NCBI RefSeq assembly: GCF_024642105.1
Contig: NZ_JAHEBT010000053.1
Coordinates: forward strand, 248,001 to 312,000
Source of the DNA: Flavobacterium sp.
GTDB lineage: Bacteria > Bacteroidota > Bacteroidia > Flavobacteriales > Flavobacteriaceae
Length of the DNA: 64,000 nucleotides
Direction: 5' to 3'
Shown: one piece after another, positions 20,282 through 30,009 of the stretch
Position numbering within the stretch: position 1 is the first letter of the stretch
How the letters are laid out: the number at the start of each line of letters is the position of its first letter
Position numbers and translations under genes: made by a program
The notes under the pieces: generated by a model
What the model was told of the DNA's origin: nothing
Seen by the model: only the letters and a program-made list of their open reading frames with translations
Databases searched by the model: none

Positions 20282-21145
20282 TTAAACCTCCCATTCCCCT
20301 TTTGCAATGAACTGTGTTTTCCCTCCAATTTTAATTTCGAAATGATCTTGACTCCGTTTTCCATCAAAATATATTCTTGAAGGGCGTCCAATATAATCTC
20401 CCTGCTGGTTTATTATTTGTAAATCAGATTGATAATATTTCAACAAAAATGCCTGTAAACAAGTGCTCGCACTCCCCGTGGCAGCATCTTCCTTCAATTG
20501 ATTGTTTTCCAAATACAACATTCTACTGAACAAATTTTCGTCTTCCAAACAAAAAAAGTACAACGCTCTAAAATTGGTTTTACAATTCAAATGCAACCAT
20601 TCGTTCATTTTGGCTGTATTCAATTCCAAGTTGGCCAAAGCTTCTTTATTTTGAAGCGGGACAATTACAAAGGCACTTCCTGTGCTTACTTCTTGTATTG
20701 GAAAACCCGTAGAGAAATCAGCTCTATTTAAATTACTAAACTCTAAAAAACCTTCTGGTTGAAACGTGTCAAAAAACTCCGGTTGGGCCGATTGCAACCA
20801 CACCAAATCTCCCTCTTGAGAAACCGGAATAGTCCCCACCGGAACGCTAAGGTTTATTTTTTTAGGATTAGCGGAATTAATCCTATTCATAAGTACCCAT
20901 GAGGTTCCAATAATGGGGTGACCTGCAAATTTCATTTCAAACTCTGGGGTAAATATTCGAATCTCAGCTGTATTTTTTTCAGAATCTAATTGCGTGATAA
21001 ACGTACTCTCGGCAAAATTAATTTCACTAGCAATAGCCTGCATTTGTTCTGTAGTCAAGTTGTGAGCATTTTCAAAAACAGCCAACTGATTTCCAGCATA
21101 CTTATTTTCGGCAAAAACATCTACTATGTAAAACGGTAATTTCAT
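20282..21145 (-). CDS. PhzF family isomerase-like protein
   Basis: 287 residues of the PhzF/diaminopimelate epimerase-like fold. Seen: the N-terminal VDVFAENKYAGNQLAVF, the conserved acid in NFAESTF (E46), and FAGHPIIGT, plus the second-half counterpart with TGSASTCL. PhzF itself isomerises a phenazine precursor, but most family members, including those in Bacteroidota, have no known substrate. It lies 4 bases after the TPR gene and 45 bases before the barrel gene, so it is inside that operon. Confidence 0.8.
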   Translation of the reverse strand: MKLPFYIVDVFAENKYAGNQLAVFENAHNLTTEQMQAIASEINFAESTFITQLDSEKNTAEIRIFTPEFEMKFAGHPIIGTSWVLMNRINSANPKKINLSVPVGTIPVSQEGDLVWLQSAQPEFFDTFQPEGFLEFSNLNRADFSTGFPIQEVSTGSAFVIVPLQNKEALANLELNTAKMNEWLHLNCKTNFRALYFFCLEDENLFSRMLYLENNQLKEDAATGSASTCLQAFLLKYYQSDLQIINQQGDYIGRPSRIYFDGKRSQDHFEIKIGGKTQFIAKGEWEV

Positions 21146-21149
21146 AGAA

Positions 21150-24100
21150 TTAATTAGTGATTGACGAATTGGTTTTAGACTCCTCAGCTTTTATCGTTTC
21201 CAAATCTTTTTGGGCTTGAGCCACGACCTCAGGAAAATCCGTAAAGTTTTTAATGATAGTTTCCAAAATAAATGTCGCTTGATAACTATCTTTTAAAGCA
21301 TAAAAATTAGACGCCATTAACAACAATCCTTTGGCTCCAAAATATTTATAATCTGAATAGTTTTTTGCTAATTGTTGCACTACTACATTCGAGTCCTCAA
21401 ACTTCCCTTCTTTGTTTTTAAAATAAGCATCATAATACAGCGCTTCTGCTCCAAGCTCTCCTTGTGCAGTCATTAATTTCCCGTACCCTGCTTTGGCTTT
21501 GGCTTCATCGCCTGTTTCCATAGCAGAACGAGCCACTACAATCTGAGCATCACTTTTAACGTCAGCCTCTGCTTTAGGATTTTCTAACACTTTTTCAGCA
21601 TACACCACTGCGTTAGCAAAGTCCTTTTTATCGTAATATAATTTCATCAAATTGGCTTGTGCAAACGTTTTATTTTGCAACAAATCCGCTTCAGTTTCAA
21701 TTCGAGATAAAACTACAATTGCTTTTTCTACTTCTTTTGCTTTCAAGAAAATCTGTCCCAAACGAACCAACGAAGGCTCTGTAAATTCATTTCGCGGCTC
21801 CGCAATTACATATTCGTAATTCGCTACTGATTTTTCTTCTGCCCCATTTGAATATTGTGATTGTGCCAAATAAAAGTGAGCTTGTAAAGCGTGAATTCCT
21901 TTTGGAAAAGCAGTCAAATACGCTCCAAATCCAGTGATTGCTTGACTAGTGTTACTTTGTTGGTATTGTTTTTCGGCAGACTCATACGTGTCATTATCCA
22001 AATCAGCATCTGAAACAGCTACAAAGTCCAACGTTCGAACCCAAGAAGCATATTCATTCACTTTACCATTCTCAACATAAATCAGTCGAGCTGTTGAAAC
22101 TGCTTCCAAAGCCTCCGAAGATTTAGGAAACTCAGCTACTACTTGCTTGAATTTCACTAACGCTTGCGTATCTTTATCTGCATTATAATACACCAAACCT
22201 TGTCGCAAAATGGCTTTAGAAACAAACGAACCATTTTCAAACTCTTTAATCAATTGATCGTAGGTTGTAATGGCTTGTTCGTCTTTGTTTTCAGCCACGT
22301 AGGTATTTCCTAATTCAAACAACGCATCGTCACGGTATTCTGATTTTGGATAGTGTTGTAAAAACGATAATAAGTTCTCGATTTTTTTCTCATTTTTACC
22401 TACAAAACCATACGAAATGGCTCTTTGATAAAAAGCATAATCAGCGTCGACACTTTTTTGTTCAATCACTTTAGCATACGCCTCCATGGCTGCCCCATAC
22501 TTCGAAGTCACAAATCGGCAATCCGCTAAACGCAAATAGGCATCATTCATACGCACTTTATCAGTCCCTTTTTCGATTTGTTTTTGAAAATAATTCCCTG
22601 CTTGATCGTATTCTTTCATTTTGAAATAGGCATAGCCAATATTATAATTGCAGTTTTTAAATTCAGGCGTATTGATCGCTTCACCAAAACCGATAAACTG
22701 TTTGAATGTCAACAACGCATTTTTAAAATCATCCAATACAAATTGTGTTTCTCCTTTCCAAAACATAGCTCTTGCGGTAATCAAAGCATCTTTTTGTTGG
22801 CTAACCGCTTTTTCAAATTGTTTCAAAGCGTCTTGATATTCTCCATCTGTAAAAGATTGCAAACCACTATAAAACAACACTTTTTGATAGGCTAACTTGT
22901 TTTCTTGGCTTCCATTTTTTTCTAAAATAGTTAACGCTTCTTTATAGTTTTTTGAAGATAGATACGAATCAATTACTAATTTTTCAATTTCCGATTTGCT
23001 TGAATTTTGAGGGTACTGCTCCAAAAAAGCCGTTAAAATAGCTGGAACACTTTCATACGAATTCCCTATCTCATAACTTAATTTAGCATAATTCAAACTT
23101 GATTCTTCTTTTAAAGAAGCGTCAAAATCCATTTCAGAAGCATTTTTAAAAGCATTCAGCGCTTCTTGTTTTTTGTTCAAATTCAAATAACTCTGACCTA
23201 AATGATAATAACCGTTTTGCGCTACAAAATCCTTTCCATCAATAATTTTATTGAACTGCGAAACTGCATTTTGAAATTCTTTTTGTTGGTAATACGCATA
23301 ACCCAGTTGATAAAAATCAGTATTTGACCATTTCCCATTTTTACCCTCGTATAATTTAAGGTACGGAATTGCTTTGGTGTATTCTTTCAAATTAAAATAA
23401 CTTTCGCCAATGATTTTATTCAATTCCGATTGTTCAGCAGCTGTCGATTTTGGCATCGCCTGTTCTCCTAAATCAATCGCTTTTTGGAAATTACCCAATT
23501 TAAAATTCATGTCCGATTGGTAATACGACATGCGTTCTTTGTATTTTCCTTCGGCTGAAACCGCATCAAAATATTGAGTAGCTTGCTTGTAATCATCTCC
23601 TTCATACGCCATAAAACCCAAATAGTATTTGGCTTGAGAACCATAATTTGGAGTATTCAATACCTTATTCAAATAAGTTGACGCTTCTTTTTTGTTTTTA
23701 GCAATAAAAAAACTGTATCCTTTTTGGAAATTGTATTTCTCGCTTTCGTTAGCTCCTAAATACATTTCGTCCACCTTTTCATACCAAGACAAGGCTTTTT
23801 CATAATTCTCTTGTTGAAAATAAAAATGACCTACTTCAACACACCCTTGATTTCTTTTAGTACTCGTTGGAAAATCCGAAACAAAGCGTTCCATCAAACT
23901 CCCTGCATTAGGTTGGCGTTCGCGAATAGCGCACATAGCAGTGTAATACAAACAATCGGATTGTATCTCCTGACTCACCGAATTGGTTTTTACGCGATCC
24001 AAAACAAACTTGGCAGAAGCGTATTGCCCTGCATTGTACAACGAAACCGCTGTTTCGAAATCTTTTAAATTAGAATTGTATATAGTTGATTTTTGAGCTG

Positions 24101-24158
24101 AAACCGACAAAGTTCCCCAAAAAAATAGGGCGAATAAAATCCCAGAAAGTCTACGCAT
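21150..24158 (-). CDS. Tetratricopeptide repeat protein, exported
   Basis: 1002 residues: a signal peptide (MRRLSGIL..., cleavage after SVSA) and then almost continuous TPR helix pairs from about 40 to the end, with typical YYxGxxxY and AxxYYxKA patterns. TPR arrays act as protein-binding scaffolds; the partner is unknown, but the downstream beta-barrel gene is the obvious candidate. I use ATG 24158: an upstream in-frame ATG at 24191 lies before the -7 box TACATTTG (24187-24180), so it would not be in the transcript. Confidence 0.8.
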   Translation of the reverse strand: MRRLSGILFALFFWGTLSVSAQKSTIYNSNLKDFETAVSLYNAGQYASAKFVLDRVKTNSVSQEIQSDCLYYTAMCAIRERQPNAGSLMERFVSDFPTSTKRNQGCVEVGHFYFQQENYEKALSWYEKVDEMYLGANESEKYNFQKGYSFFIAKNKKEASTYLNKVLNTPNYGSQAKYYLGFMAYEGDDYKQATQYFDAVSAEGKYKERMSYYQSDMNFKLGNFQKAIDLGEQAMPKSTAAEQSELNKIIGESYFNLKEYTKAIPYLKLYEGKNGKWSNTDFYQLGYAYYQQKEFQNAVSQFNKIIDGKDFVAQNGYYHLGQSYLNLNKKQEALNAFKNASEMDFDASLKEESSLNYAKLSYEIGNSYESVPAILTAFLEQYPQNSSKSEIEKLVIDSYLSSKNYKEALTILEKNGSQENKLAYQKVLFYSGLQSFTDGEYQDALKQFEKAVSQQKDALITARAMFWKGETQFVLDDFKNALLTFKQFIGFGEAINTPEFKNCNYNIGYAYFKMKEYDQAGNYFQKQIEKGTDKVRMNDAYLRLADCRFVTSKYGAAMEAYAKVIEQKSVDADYAFYQRAISYGFVGKNEKKIENLLSFLQHYPKSEYRDDALFELGNTYVAENKDEQAITTYDQLIKEFENGSFVSKAILRQGLVYYNADKDTQALVKFKQVVAEFPKSSEALEAVSTARLIYVENGKVNEYASWVRTLDFVAVSDADLDNDTYESAEKQYQQSNTSQAITGFGAYLTAFPKGIHALQAHFYLAQSQYSNGAEEKSVANYEYVIAEPRNEFTEPSLVRLGQIFLKAKEVEKAIVVLSRIETEADLLQNKTFAQANLMKLYYDKKDFANAVVYAEKVLENPKAEADVKSDAQIVVARSAMETGDEAKAKAGYGKLMTAQGELGAEALYYDAYFKNKEGKFEDSNVVVQQLAKNYSDYKYFGAKGLLLMASNFYALKDSYQATFILETIIKNFTDFPEVVAQAQKDLETIKAEESKTNSSITN

Positions 24159-24179
24159 TGTGATTTTTTGTTTAAAATT

Positions 24180-24187
24180 CAAATGTA
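24180..24187 (-). promoter_or_regulatory. TPR operon promoter -7 box
   Basis: TACATTTG on the minus strand, a perfect TAnnTTTG box 21 bases upstream of ATG 24158. It decides the start codon of the TPR gene. A -33 TTG is not visible at the usual distance. Confidence 0.5.
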
Positions 24188-24270
24188 TCATATTATACGG
24201 TGTATAACGAAATGGTTTAAGTATTTATTATGAACAATTGTTTTAACAAAAATTAAAAAAAATTGCGTTT

Positions 24271-24298
24271 GATAATTGATAATTGCCAATTGATAATT
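24271..24298 (+). repeat. 7-bp microsatellite upstream of ftsE
   Basis: Four 7-base units: GATAATT, GATAATT, GCCAATT, GATAATT. It occupies the gap between the divergent TPR and ftsE promoters. Confidence 0.65.
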
Positions 24299-24326
24299 AC
24301 TTTTACCACATAAACAAATGCAAATT

Positions 24327-25010
24327 ATGTCACAATCCATTTTATCTTTACGAAACGCTACTATATATCAAGAAGGAAAAACCATTTTATCTGACGTAAA
24401 CCTTGAAGTAAATCAAGGCGAATTCATTTATGTAATTGGAAAAACAGGCTCAGGTAAAAGTAGTTTGTTAAAGACTTTATATGCTGATTTAGAGCTAAAA
24501 GAAGGCGCTGGACATATTGTAGATTTTGATTTAGCTACTTTAAAAGAGGACGATATTCCCTTTTTAAGAAGAAAAATTGGAATTGTTTTCCAAGATTTTA
24601 AATTACTTCCAGACCGTACCGTAAAAGACAATATGCTTTTTGTTTTAAAAGCGACAGGTTGGACTGATACTGCTGAAATGCTTCAAAAAATAGACGAAGT
24701 ATTGGACAAAGTGGGTATGAAAGATTTTGCCAATAAAATGCCACACCAACTATCCGGCGGAGAACAACAACGTGTTGCTATTGCAAGAGCCTTGTTGAAT
24801 GACCCTGAATTAATTTTAGCCGATGAACCAACAGGTAACTTGGATCCACAAACCAGTGCCGAAGTGTTGGAAGTGCTTCGTAAAATTAATGCAAATGGGA
24901 AAACCGTTTTGATGTCAACTCACGATTATGCTTTGTTGGTTAAATTTCCTTCTAAAACATTAAAATGTGAAGACGCTAAAATTTTTGAAGTAGTTCAAAA
25001 AACGGCTTAA
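24327..25010 (+). CDS. ftsE: Cell division ATP-binding protein FtsE
   Basis: ABC ATPase that pairs with FtsX at the septum and drives cell-wall hydrolase control. The protein shows Walker A GKTGSGKSS, the Q-loop IVFQDF, the ABC signature QLSGGEQQR, Walker B LILADEP and the switch His in STHDY. Length is 227 residues from ATG 24327 (MSQSIL); an ATG three codons upstream at 24318 is an equally possible start. The ftsX partner is not in the window. The next gene starts 5 bases after its stop. Confidence 0.85.
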   Translation: MSQSILSLRNATIYQEGKTILSDVNLEVNQGEFIYVIGKTGSGKSSLLKTLYADLELKEGAGHIVDFDLATLKEDDIPFLRRKIGIVFQDFKLLPDRTVKDNMLFVLKATGWTDTAEMLQKIDEVLDKVGMKDFANKMPHQLSGGEQQRVAIARALLNDPELILADEPTGNLDPQTSAEVLEVLRKINANGKTVLMSTHDYALLVKFPSKTLKCEDAKIFEVVQKTA

Positions 25011-25015
25011 TTCCA

Positions 25016-25801
25016 ATGAAGCAAATTAGCTCCGTACAAAATCCATTTATCAAATCATTGGTGTTATTGCAGGAAAAAGCAAAAGCACGCAAGCAAACAG
25101 GCACTTTTTTAATTGAAGGACAACGCGAAATAAGCATTGCGATTAAAGGTGGTTACCAAATCGAAACGGTACTTTTTTTACCTGAAATCTGTACTGAAAA
25201 AGAAGCACATCAATTGGATCCCAATGCCGAATTAATAGAAATCAACAAAGAGGTTTTTCAAAAATTAGCCTATCGCGATACTACCGAAGGGATTTTGGCT
25301 GTAGCCAAAACCAAATCAACCTTGTTATCTGATTTACAATTATCCGAAAACCCATTAATTTTAGTAGCCGAAGCTCCTGAAAAACCAGGGAACATCGGTG
25401 CTTTATTGCGTACCGCTGATGCTGCAAATTTAGACGCCGTGATTATTGCTAACCCCAAAAGTGATTTGTACAATCCTAATATAGTTCGTTCGAGCGTAGG
25501 CTGTTTGTTCACCAATCAAATTGCCACTGGAAGCACTGCCGAAATCATCGCTTTTCTGACAGAAAAAAATATCCATTTTTATTGTGCTACCCTACAAAAT
25601 TCGAATGGATACCATTTAGAAAATTATACTACACCCACTGCGCTCGTGGTTGGAACCGAAGCTACTGGTTTAACCCAAGAATGGCGAGATGCTGCCACAC
25701 AAAACATTATTATTCCAATGCAAGGCGAAATCGATTCTATGAACGTTTCTGTTGCTGCAGCTATTTTAATTTTTGAAGCCAAAAGACAAAGAGGTTTTTA
25801 A
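25016..25801 (+). CDS. TrmH/SpoU family RNA 2'-O-methyltransferase
   Basis: SAM-dependent methyltransferase with the SPOUT knot. The 261 residues have the N-terminal substrate-binding domain (FLIEGQREI...) and the SpoU motifs: EKPGNIGALLRTADA (motif 1), then ALVVGTEATGLTQEW and IPMQGEIDSMNVSVAAAIL. The RNA target (tRNA or 23S rRNA) cannot be told from sequence. It is tightly coupled with ftsE (5-base gap). Confidence 0.88.
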   Translation: MKQISSVQNPFIKSLVLLQEKAKARKQTGTFLIEGQREISIAIKGGYQIETVLFLPEICTEKEAHQLDPNAELIEINKEVFQKLAYRDTTEGILAVAKTKSTLLSDLQLSENPLILVAEAPEKPGNIGALLRTADAANLDAVIIANPKSDLYNPNIVRSSVGCLFTNQIATGSTAEIIAFLTEKNIHFYCATLQNSNGYHLENYTTPTALVVGTEATGLTQEWRDAATQNIIIPMQGEIDSMNVSVAAAILIFEAKRQRGF

Positions 25802-25883
25802 ATTATCAATCCAAAATATTCTCTTAATTCACTTGTGTAATTAGTCGGTTTTTTCTATTTTTAGAAATTGAACCCCGCCTACC

Positions 25884-28103
25884 ATGACAGAAATAGATAT
25901 CGAGAAAGAAAACAAGGCCATTGCCCAAGAATACAAGGAGTTACTTCGAATTAGCTACCAAACACTAACCGATAGCGACAAGAAATTGATTCGTAAGGCT
26001 TTTGACGTTGCCGTTGATGCACACAAAGATCAAAGAAGAAAATCAGGTGAAGCCTATATTTTTCACCCCATTGCTGTGGCTAAAATTGTAGCATCTGAGA
26101 TTGGCTTAGGCGCTACTTCTATTGCTGCTGCCTTATTGCACGATGTTGTCGAAGACACACCAATTACTGTTGAGGATATTGAACGTCTTTTCAATCCGAA
26201 AGTGGCACAGATGGTAGAAGGATTGACAAAAATTTCGTTGGTTCAAAAAGATTTAAACGCTTCTATTCAAGCAGAGAATTTCCGAAAAATGATTCTAACA
26301 CTCAACGATGATGTTCGAGTAATTTTAATCAAACTCGCCGACCGTTTGCACAATATGCAAACTATGGAATCTATGCGAGAAGACAAGCAAACCAAAATTG
26401 CCTCAGAAACCTTATATATTTACGCCCCTCTCGCTCACCGTTTAGGCTTGTACAACATCAAAACCAAACTAGAAGATTTAGGGTTAAAATACACTGAACC
26501 TGCTGTTTATAATGATATTTTAAGCAAAATTAAAGAAACTAAAGAGGAACAAGACGCCTATATCAAAGACATTTCGGATGTTCTAAAAAAATCATTAGAC
26601 GAAGAAGGGGTTGAATATGTTATTAAAGGGCGTCCAAAATCCATTTACTCTATTCGCAGAAAAATGAAGGCGCAAGGAGTTAGTTTCGACGAAGTCTACG
26701 ACAAATTCGCTTTGCGAATAGTGTATAAATCAAATCCGCACGACGAGAAATTTTTAGCTTGGAAAATCTATTCCATTGTAACCGACCATTATCGTCCAAG
26801 TCCGAGTCGTTTACGTGATTGGATTTCGTCACCAAAGTCAACCGGTTACGAAGCCTTGCATATTACCGTAATGGGACCTAAAGGACGCTGGGTAGAAATT
26901 CAAGTTCGAAGCGAACGTATGGACGAAATTGCAGAAAAAGGCTATGCTGCGCATTACAAATATAAAAATGGAGCAACCGAAGAAAGTGGACTAGATGTTT
27001 GGCTGAATTTATTGCGAGAGGCCTTAGAAAATGCCGAAACGAATGCAGTAGATTTTGTAGAAGATTTCAAGATGAATTTGTATTCCAAAGAAATCTTTGT
27101 GTTTACCCCAAAAGGAGATATCAAATCGCTACCCAAAGGTGCTACTTCTCTTGATTTTGCTTTTGGCATTCACTCTGAAATTGGAATTCGTACCAGAGGA
27201 ACTCGGGTTAATGGAAAATTAGTCCCTCTTAATTACGAGTTGAAAAGTGGAGATCAAATTGAAGTCATCACTTCTCCAAACCAAAAACCAACAACACACT
27301 GGCTTGATTTTGTAACCACAGCAAGAGCTAAAACTAAAATAAAAAACGTTCTTAATGAGGATATCAAAAAAATTGGCGAAGAAGGAAAAGAACTGTTAAC
27401 TCGTAAATTAAAACATTTAAAAATAACTTTAAACGAGAAAACCGTTAACGAATTAGTCAACTTTTTTAAACTAAAAACAAGTTTAGATTTATTTTACCGC
27501 GTTGGTATTGGAGCAATTGAAAACCAACAACTCAAAGACTATGCTGCCCAAAAGAGCAATACGTTTATTAGTTTCTTCAAAAATAAAATCAAGCGAAATA
27601 ACGCTACTCCAGACGAAGAAATCAACAAACCTATTGTCAACAGCAATTACGACATGCTCGTTTTTGGAAAAGAACACGACAAATTAGATTATAAGTTCTC
27701 TCCTTGCTGTAGTCCAATTCCAGGGGATGATGTATTTGGCTTTGTTACAGTAAACGAAGGAATTAAAATTCACAAAAGCGATTGCCCTAATGCCATTGGA
27801 TTACAATCCAATTATGCGTACCGAATTATGGCTGCCAAATGGATTGATTCTACTCAAGAAGAATTCAAAGCCATTATCAAAATTACCGGTATGGATTCTT
27901 TAGGATTGACTAATCAATTGACTAAAGTGATTTCGAATAATATGCATGTGAATATTCAAAGTATTTCATTGAGTACAGATGCAGGGATTTTTCACGGACA
28001 AGTCACTGTGGTGGTGCAAAACAACACCATTTTGAAAAAGTTAATCAACAATATCCGTAAAATTGAAGGTATCGAAAAAGTGAGTCGAGAATATTCTTCC
28101 TAA
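25884..28103 (+). CDS. Bifunctional (p)ppGpp synthetase/hydrolase, Rel/SpoT
   Basis: Long RelA-SpoT homologue of 739 residues that controls the stringent response. Domains in order: HD hydrolase (H61 and the HD pair 86-87 in LLHDVVEDT), RelA/SpoT synthetase (YSIRRKMK, KFALRIVYKSN), TGS (FVFTPKGDIKSLPKGATSLDF), a Cys/His region (SPCCSPIPGDD) and a C-terminal ACT/RRM domain. The intact HD motif argues that it also degrades (p)ppGpp. It starts at ATG 25884. A possible -7 box (TATTTTTA) sits near 25855. Confidence 0.95.
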   Translation: MTEIDIEKENKAIAQEYKELLRISYQTLTDSDKKLIRKAFDVAVDAHKDQRRKSGEAYIFHPIAVAKIVASEIGLGATSIAAALLHDVVEDTPITVEDIERLFNPKVAQMVEGLTKISLVQKDLNASIQAENFRKMILTLNDDVRVILIKLADRLHNMQTMESMREDKQTKIASETLYIYAPLAHRLGLYNIKTKLEDLGLKYTEPAVYNDILSKIKETKEEQDAYIKDISDVLKKSLDEEGVEYVIKGRPKSIYSIRRKMKAQGVSFDEVYDKFALRIVYKSNPHDEKFLAWKIYSIVTDHYRPSPSRLRDWISSPKSTGYEALHITVMGPKGRWVEIQVRSERMDEIAEKGYAAHYKYKNGATEESGLDVWLNLLREALENAETNAVDFVEDFKMNLYSKEIFVFTPKGDIKSLPKGATSLDFAFGIHSEIGIRTRGTRVNGKLVPLNYELKSGDQIEVITSPNQKPTTHWLDFVTTARAKTKIKNVLNEDIKKIGEEGKELLTRKLKHLKITLNEKTVNELVNFFKLKTSLDLFYRVGIGAIENQQLKDYAAQKSNTFISFFKNKIKRNNATPDEEINKPIVNSNYDMLVFGKEHDKLDYKFSPCCSPIPGDDVFGFVTVNEGIKIHKSDCPNAIGLQSNYAYRIMAAKWIDSTQEEFKAIIKITGMDSLGLTNQLTKVISNNMHVNIQSISLSTDAGIFHGQVTVVVQNNTILKKLINNIRKIEGIEKVSREYSS

Positions 28104-28163
28104 TTGATTTTTCAACAAAAGGCAAACTTATCAACTGAACTTTAGAGATTAAACAAAAAAAAT

Positions 28164-28171
28164 TATCTTTG
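28164..28171 (+). promoter_or_regulatory. fur-family gene promoter -7 box, predicting a near leaderless mRNA
   Basis: TATCTTTG, a perfect TAnnTTTG box, ends 7 bases before the ATG at 28178. A start site about 5-8 bases downstream would make the transcript begin at or next to the start codon. Confidence 0.55.
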
Positions 28172-28177
28172 CAGGAT

Positions 28178-28636
28178 ATGACACTCATTTCCACAGACAA
28201 TAATAAAAATCAAGAGATTGTAAAGAACGTTTTTACATTGTATCTTGAAAAGAAAGGACATCGCAAAACTCCAGAGCGTTATGCTATCCTTCAGGAAATT
28301 TACGAAAGTGAAGAACATTTTGATATAGAAAACCTGTATATCAAAATGAAAAATAAAAACTACCGTGTCAGCAGGGCAACTTTGTACAATACTATCGAAT
28401 TACTTTTGGATTGTGCTTTAGTTCGCAAACATCAATTTGGGCAAAATCAAGCCCATTACGAAAAATCCTATTTTGACAAACAACACGATCACATCATCAT
28501 GACTGATACTGGAGAAGTGATTGAATTTTGTGATCCAAGAATTCAAACCATAAAAAAAACCATCGAGGAAATTTTTGATATTGAAATCACCAATCACTCT
28601 CTGTATTTATACGGAAATAAAAAAACAACTAATTAG
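28178..28636 (+). CDS. Fur family transcriptional regulator
   Basis: Metal-dependent DNA-binding regulator of the Fur superfamily, 152 residues. The N-terminal winged helix contains [13 protein letters not shown] and [13 protein letters not shown]; the metal site region shows [17 protein letters not shown]. The C-terminal CxxC zinc pair seen in many Fur proteins is missing, as in other Bacteroidota Fur. Whether it senses Fe, Zn or peroxide is not decidable. I start at ATG 28178; an in-frame TTG at 28169 lies inside the promoter -7 box. purA follows 48 bases downstream. Confidence 0.88.
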   Translation: MTLISTDNNKNQEIVKNVFTLYLEKKGHRKTPERYAILQEIYESEEHFDIENLYIKMKNKNYRVSRATLYNTIELLLDCALVRKHQFGQNQAHYEKSYFDKQHDHIIMTDTGEVIEFCDPRIQTIKKTIEEIFDIEITNHSLYLYGNKKTTN

Positions 28637-28684
28637 AATTAGCAGTAGTGCTACCAAATATAAACAACACAAATAACACACAGA

Positions 28685-29956
28685 ATGACCATAGATTTAC
28701 TATTAGGACTACAATGGGGAGATGAGGGAAAAGGAAAAATTGTTGATGTATTAACTTCTAACTACGACATTATTGCTCGTTTTCAAGGAGGACCCAATGC
28801 AGGACATACTTTAGAATTTGACGGAATTAAGCACGTTCTTAGAACTATTCCTTCTGGAATTTTCCACAAAACTGCAGTGAACATCATTGGAAACGGAGTA
28901 GTAATTGACCCAGTAGTTTTTCAAAAAGAAATTGAAGGTTTAGAGAAATTCAATATTGATATCAAAAGCAAATTGATTATTTCTAGAAAAGCGCATTTAA
29001 TCTTACCAACACACCGTTTGTTAGACGCAGCTTCAGAAACTGCAAAAGGGAAAGCAAAAATTGGTTCGACTTTAAAAGGTATTGGACCAACGTATATGGA
29101 CAAAACCGGTAGAAACGGTATTCGTGTAGGAGACATTGAATTAGCTGATTTCAAAGATCGTTACCGTGCTTTGGCTGACAAACACGAAGAAATGATTAAA
29201 TTCTACGATGTAGCGATTCAATACAACTTAGCCGAAATGGAAAAAGAGTTCTTTGAAGCTATTGAAGAATTGAAAAAATTAGACTTCATCGATAGTGAAG
29301 AATATTTACACCAAGCGCAAAAAGCAGGAAAATCAATTTTATGCGAAGGAGCTCAAGGTTCATTATTAGATGTTGATTTTGGAACCTATCCATTTGTAAC
29401 TTCATCTAATACTACAGCAGCAGGAGCTTGTACAGGTTTAGGAATTGCGCCAAACAAAATCAAAGAAGTATACGGAATTTTTAAAGCATACGTAACTCGT
29501 GTAGGAAGCGGCCCTTTCCCAACCGAACTTTTTGACGAAGATGGTGCTACAATGGCTAAAATCGGAAATGAATTTGGTTCAGTAACCGGAAGACAAAGAC
29601 GTTGTGGATGGTTAGACTTAGTCGCTTTAAAATATGCGATTCAAGTCAACGGAGTTACGCAATTAATGATGATGAAAGGCGACGTACTTTCTGGATTTAA
29701 AACTCTTAAAGTATGTACTGAGTACAACTACAAAGGACAAAAAATTAGTCATTTCCCTTACAACATTGAAGAAGAAAACGTAACGCCTATCTACAAAGAA
29801 TTCAAAGGATGGGAAGCCGATTTAACAGGTATGACTACTTACGATGAATTACCAAAAGAATTGAAAGAGTACATCGAGTTCATTGAAAAAGAAGTAGAAG
29901 TGCCAATTAAAATTGTTTCAGTTGGACCAGATAGAAAACAAACTATCTTAAAATAA
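28685..29956 (+). CDS. purA: Adenylosuccinate synthetase
   Basis: GTP-dependent enzyme joining IMP and aspartate on the way to AMP. The 423 residues are the full family length. Seen: the P-loop region GLQWGDEGKGK near the start with catalytic Asp, the NAGHT segment with the catalytic His, KGIGPTY, the signature GSVTGRQRRCGWLD and the base-binding VSVGPDRKQT end. A strong terminator follows. Confidence 0.97.
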   Translation: MTIDLLLGLQWGDEGKGKIVDVLTSNYDIIARFQGGPNAGHTLEFDGIKHVLRTIPSGIFHKTAVNIIGNGVVIDPVVFQKEIEGLEKFNIDIKSKLIISRKAHLILPTHRLLDAASETAKGKAKIGSTLKGIGPTYMDKTGRNGIRVGDIELADFKDRYRALADKHEEMIKFYDVAIQYNLAEMEKEFFEAIEELKKLDFIDSEEYLHQAQKAGKSILCEGAQGSLLDVDFGTYPFVTSSNTTAAGACTGLGIAPNKIKEVYGIFKAYVTRVGSGPFPTELFDEDGATMAKIGNEFGSVTGRQRRCGWLDLVALKYAIQVNGVTQLMMMKGDVLSGFKTLKVCTEYNYKGQKISHFPYNIEEENVTPIYKEFKGWEADLTGMTTYDELPKELKEYIEFIEKEVEVPIKIVSVGPDRKQTILK

Positions 29957-29962
29957 TTAACT

Positions 29963-29995
29963 AAAAAACGCTCTGAAAATTCAGGGCGTTTTTTT
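29963..29995 (+). terminator. Terminator of purA
   Basis: Stem AAAAAACGCTCTGA (29963-29976) with TCAGGGCGTTTTTT, one G-U/mismatch, small loop, T-run to 29995. Confidence 0.9.
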
Positions 29996-30009
29996 GTAAA
30001 CACACAATT

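Noticed and set aside
22578..22895. 105-codon plus frame inside the TPR gene
   Set aside because: Mirror frame of a repeat-rich coding region.
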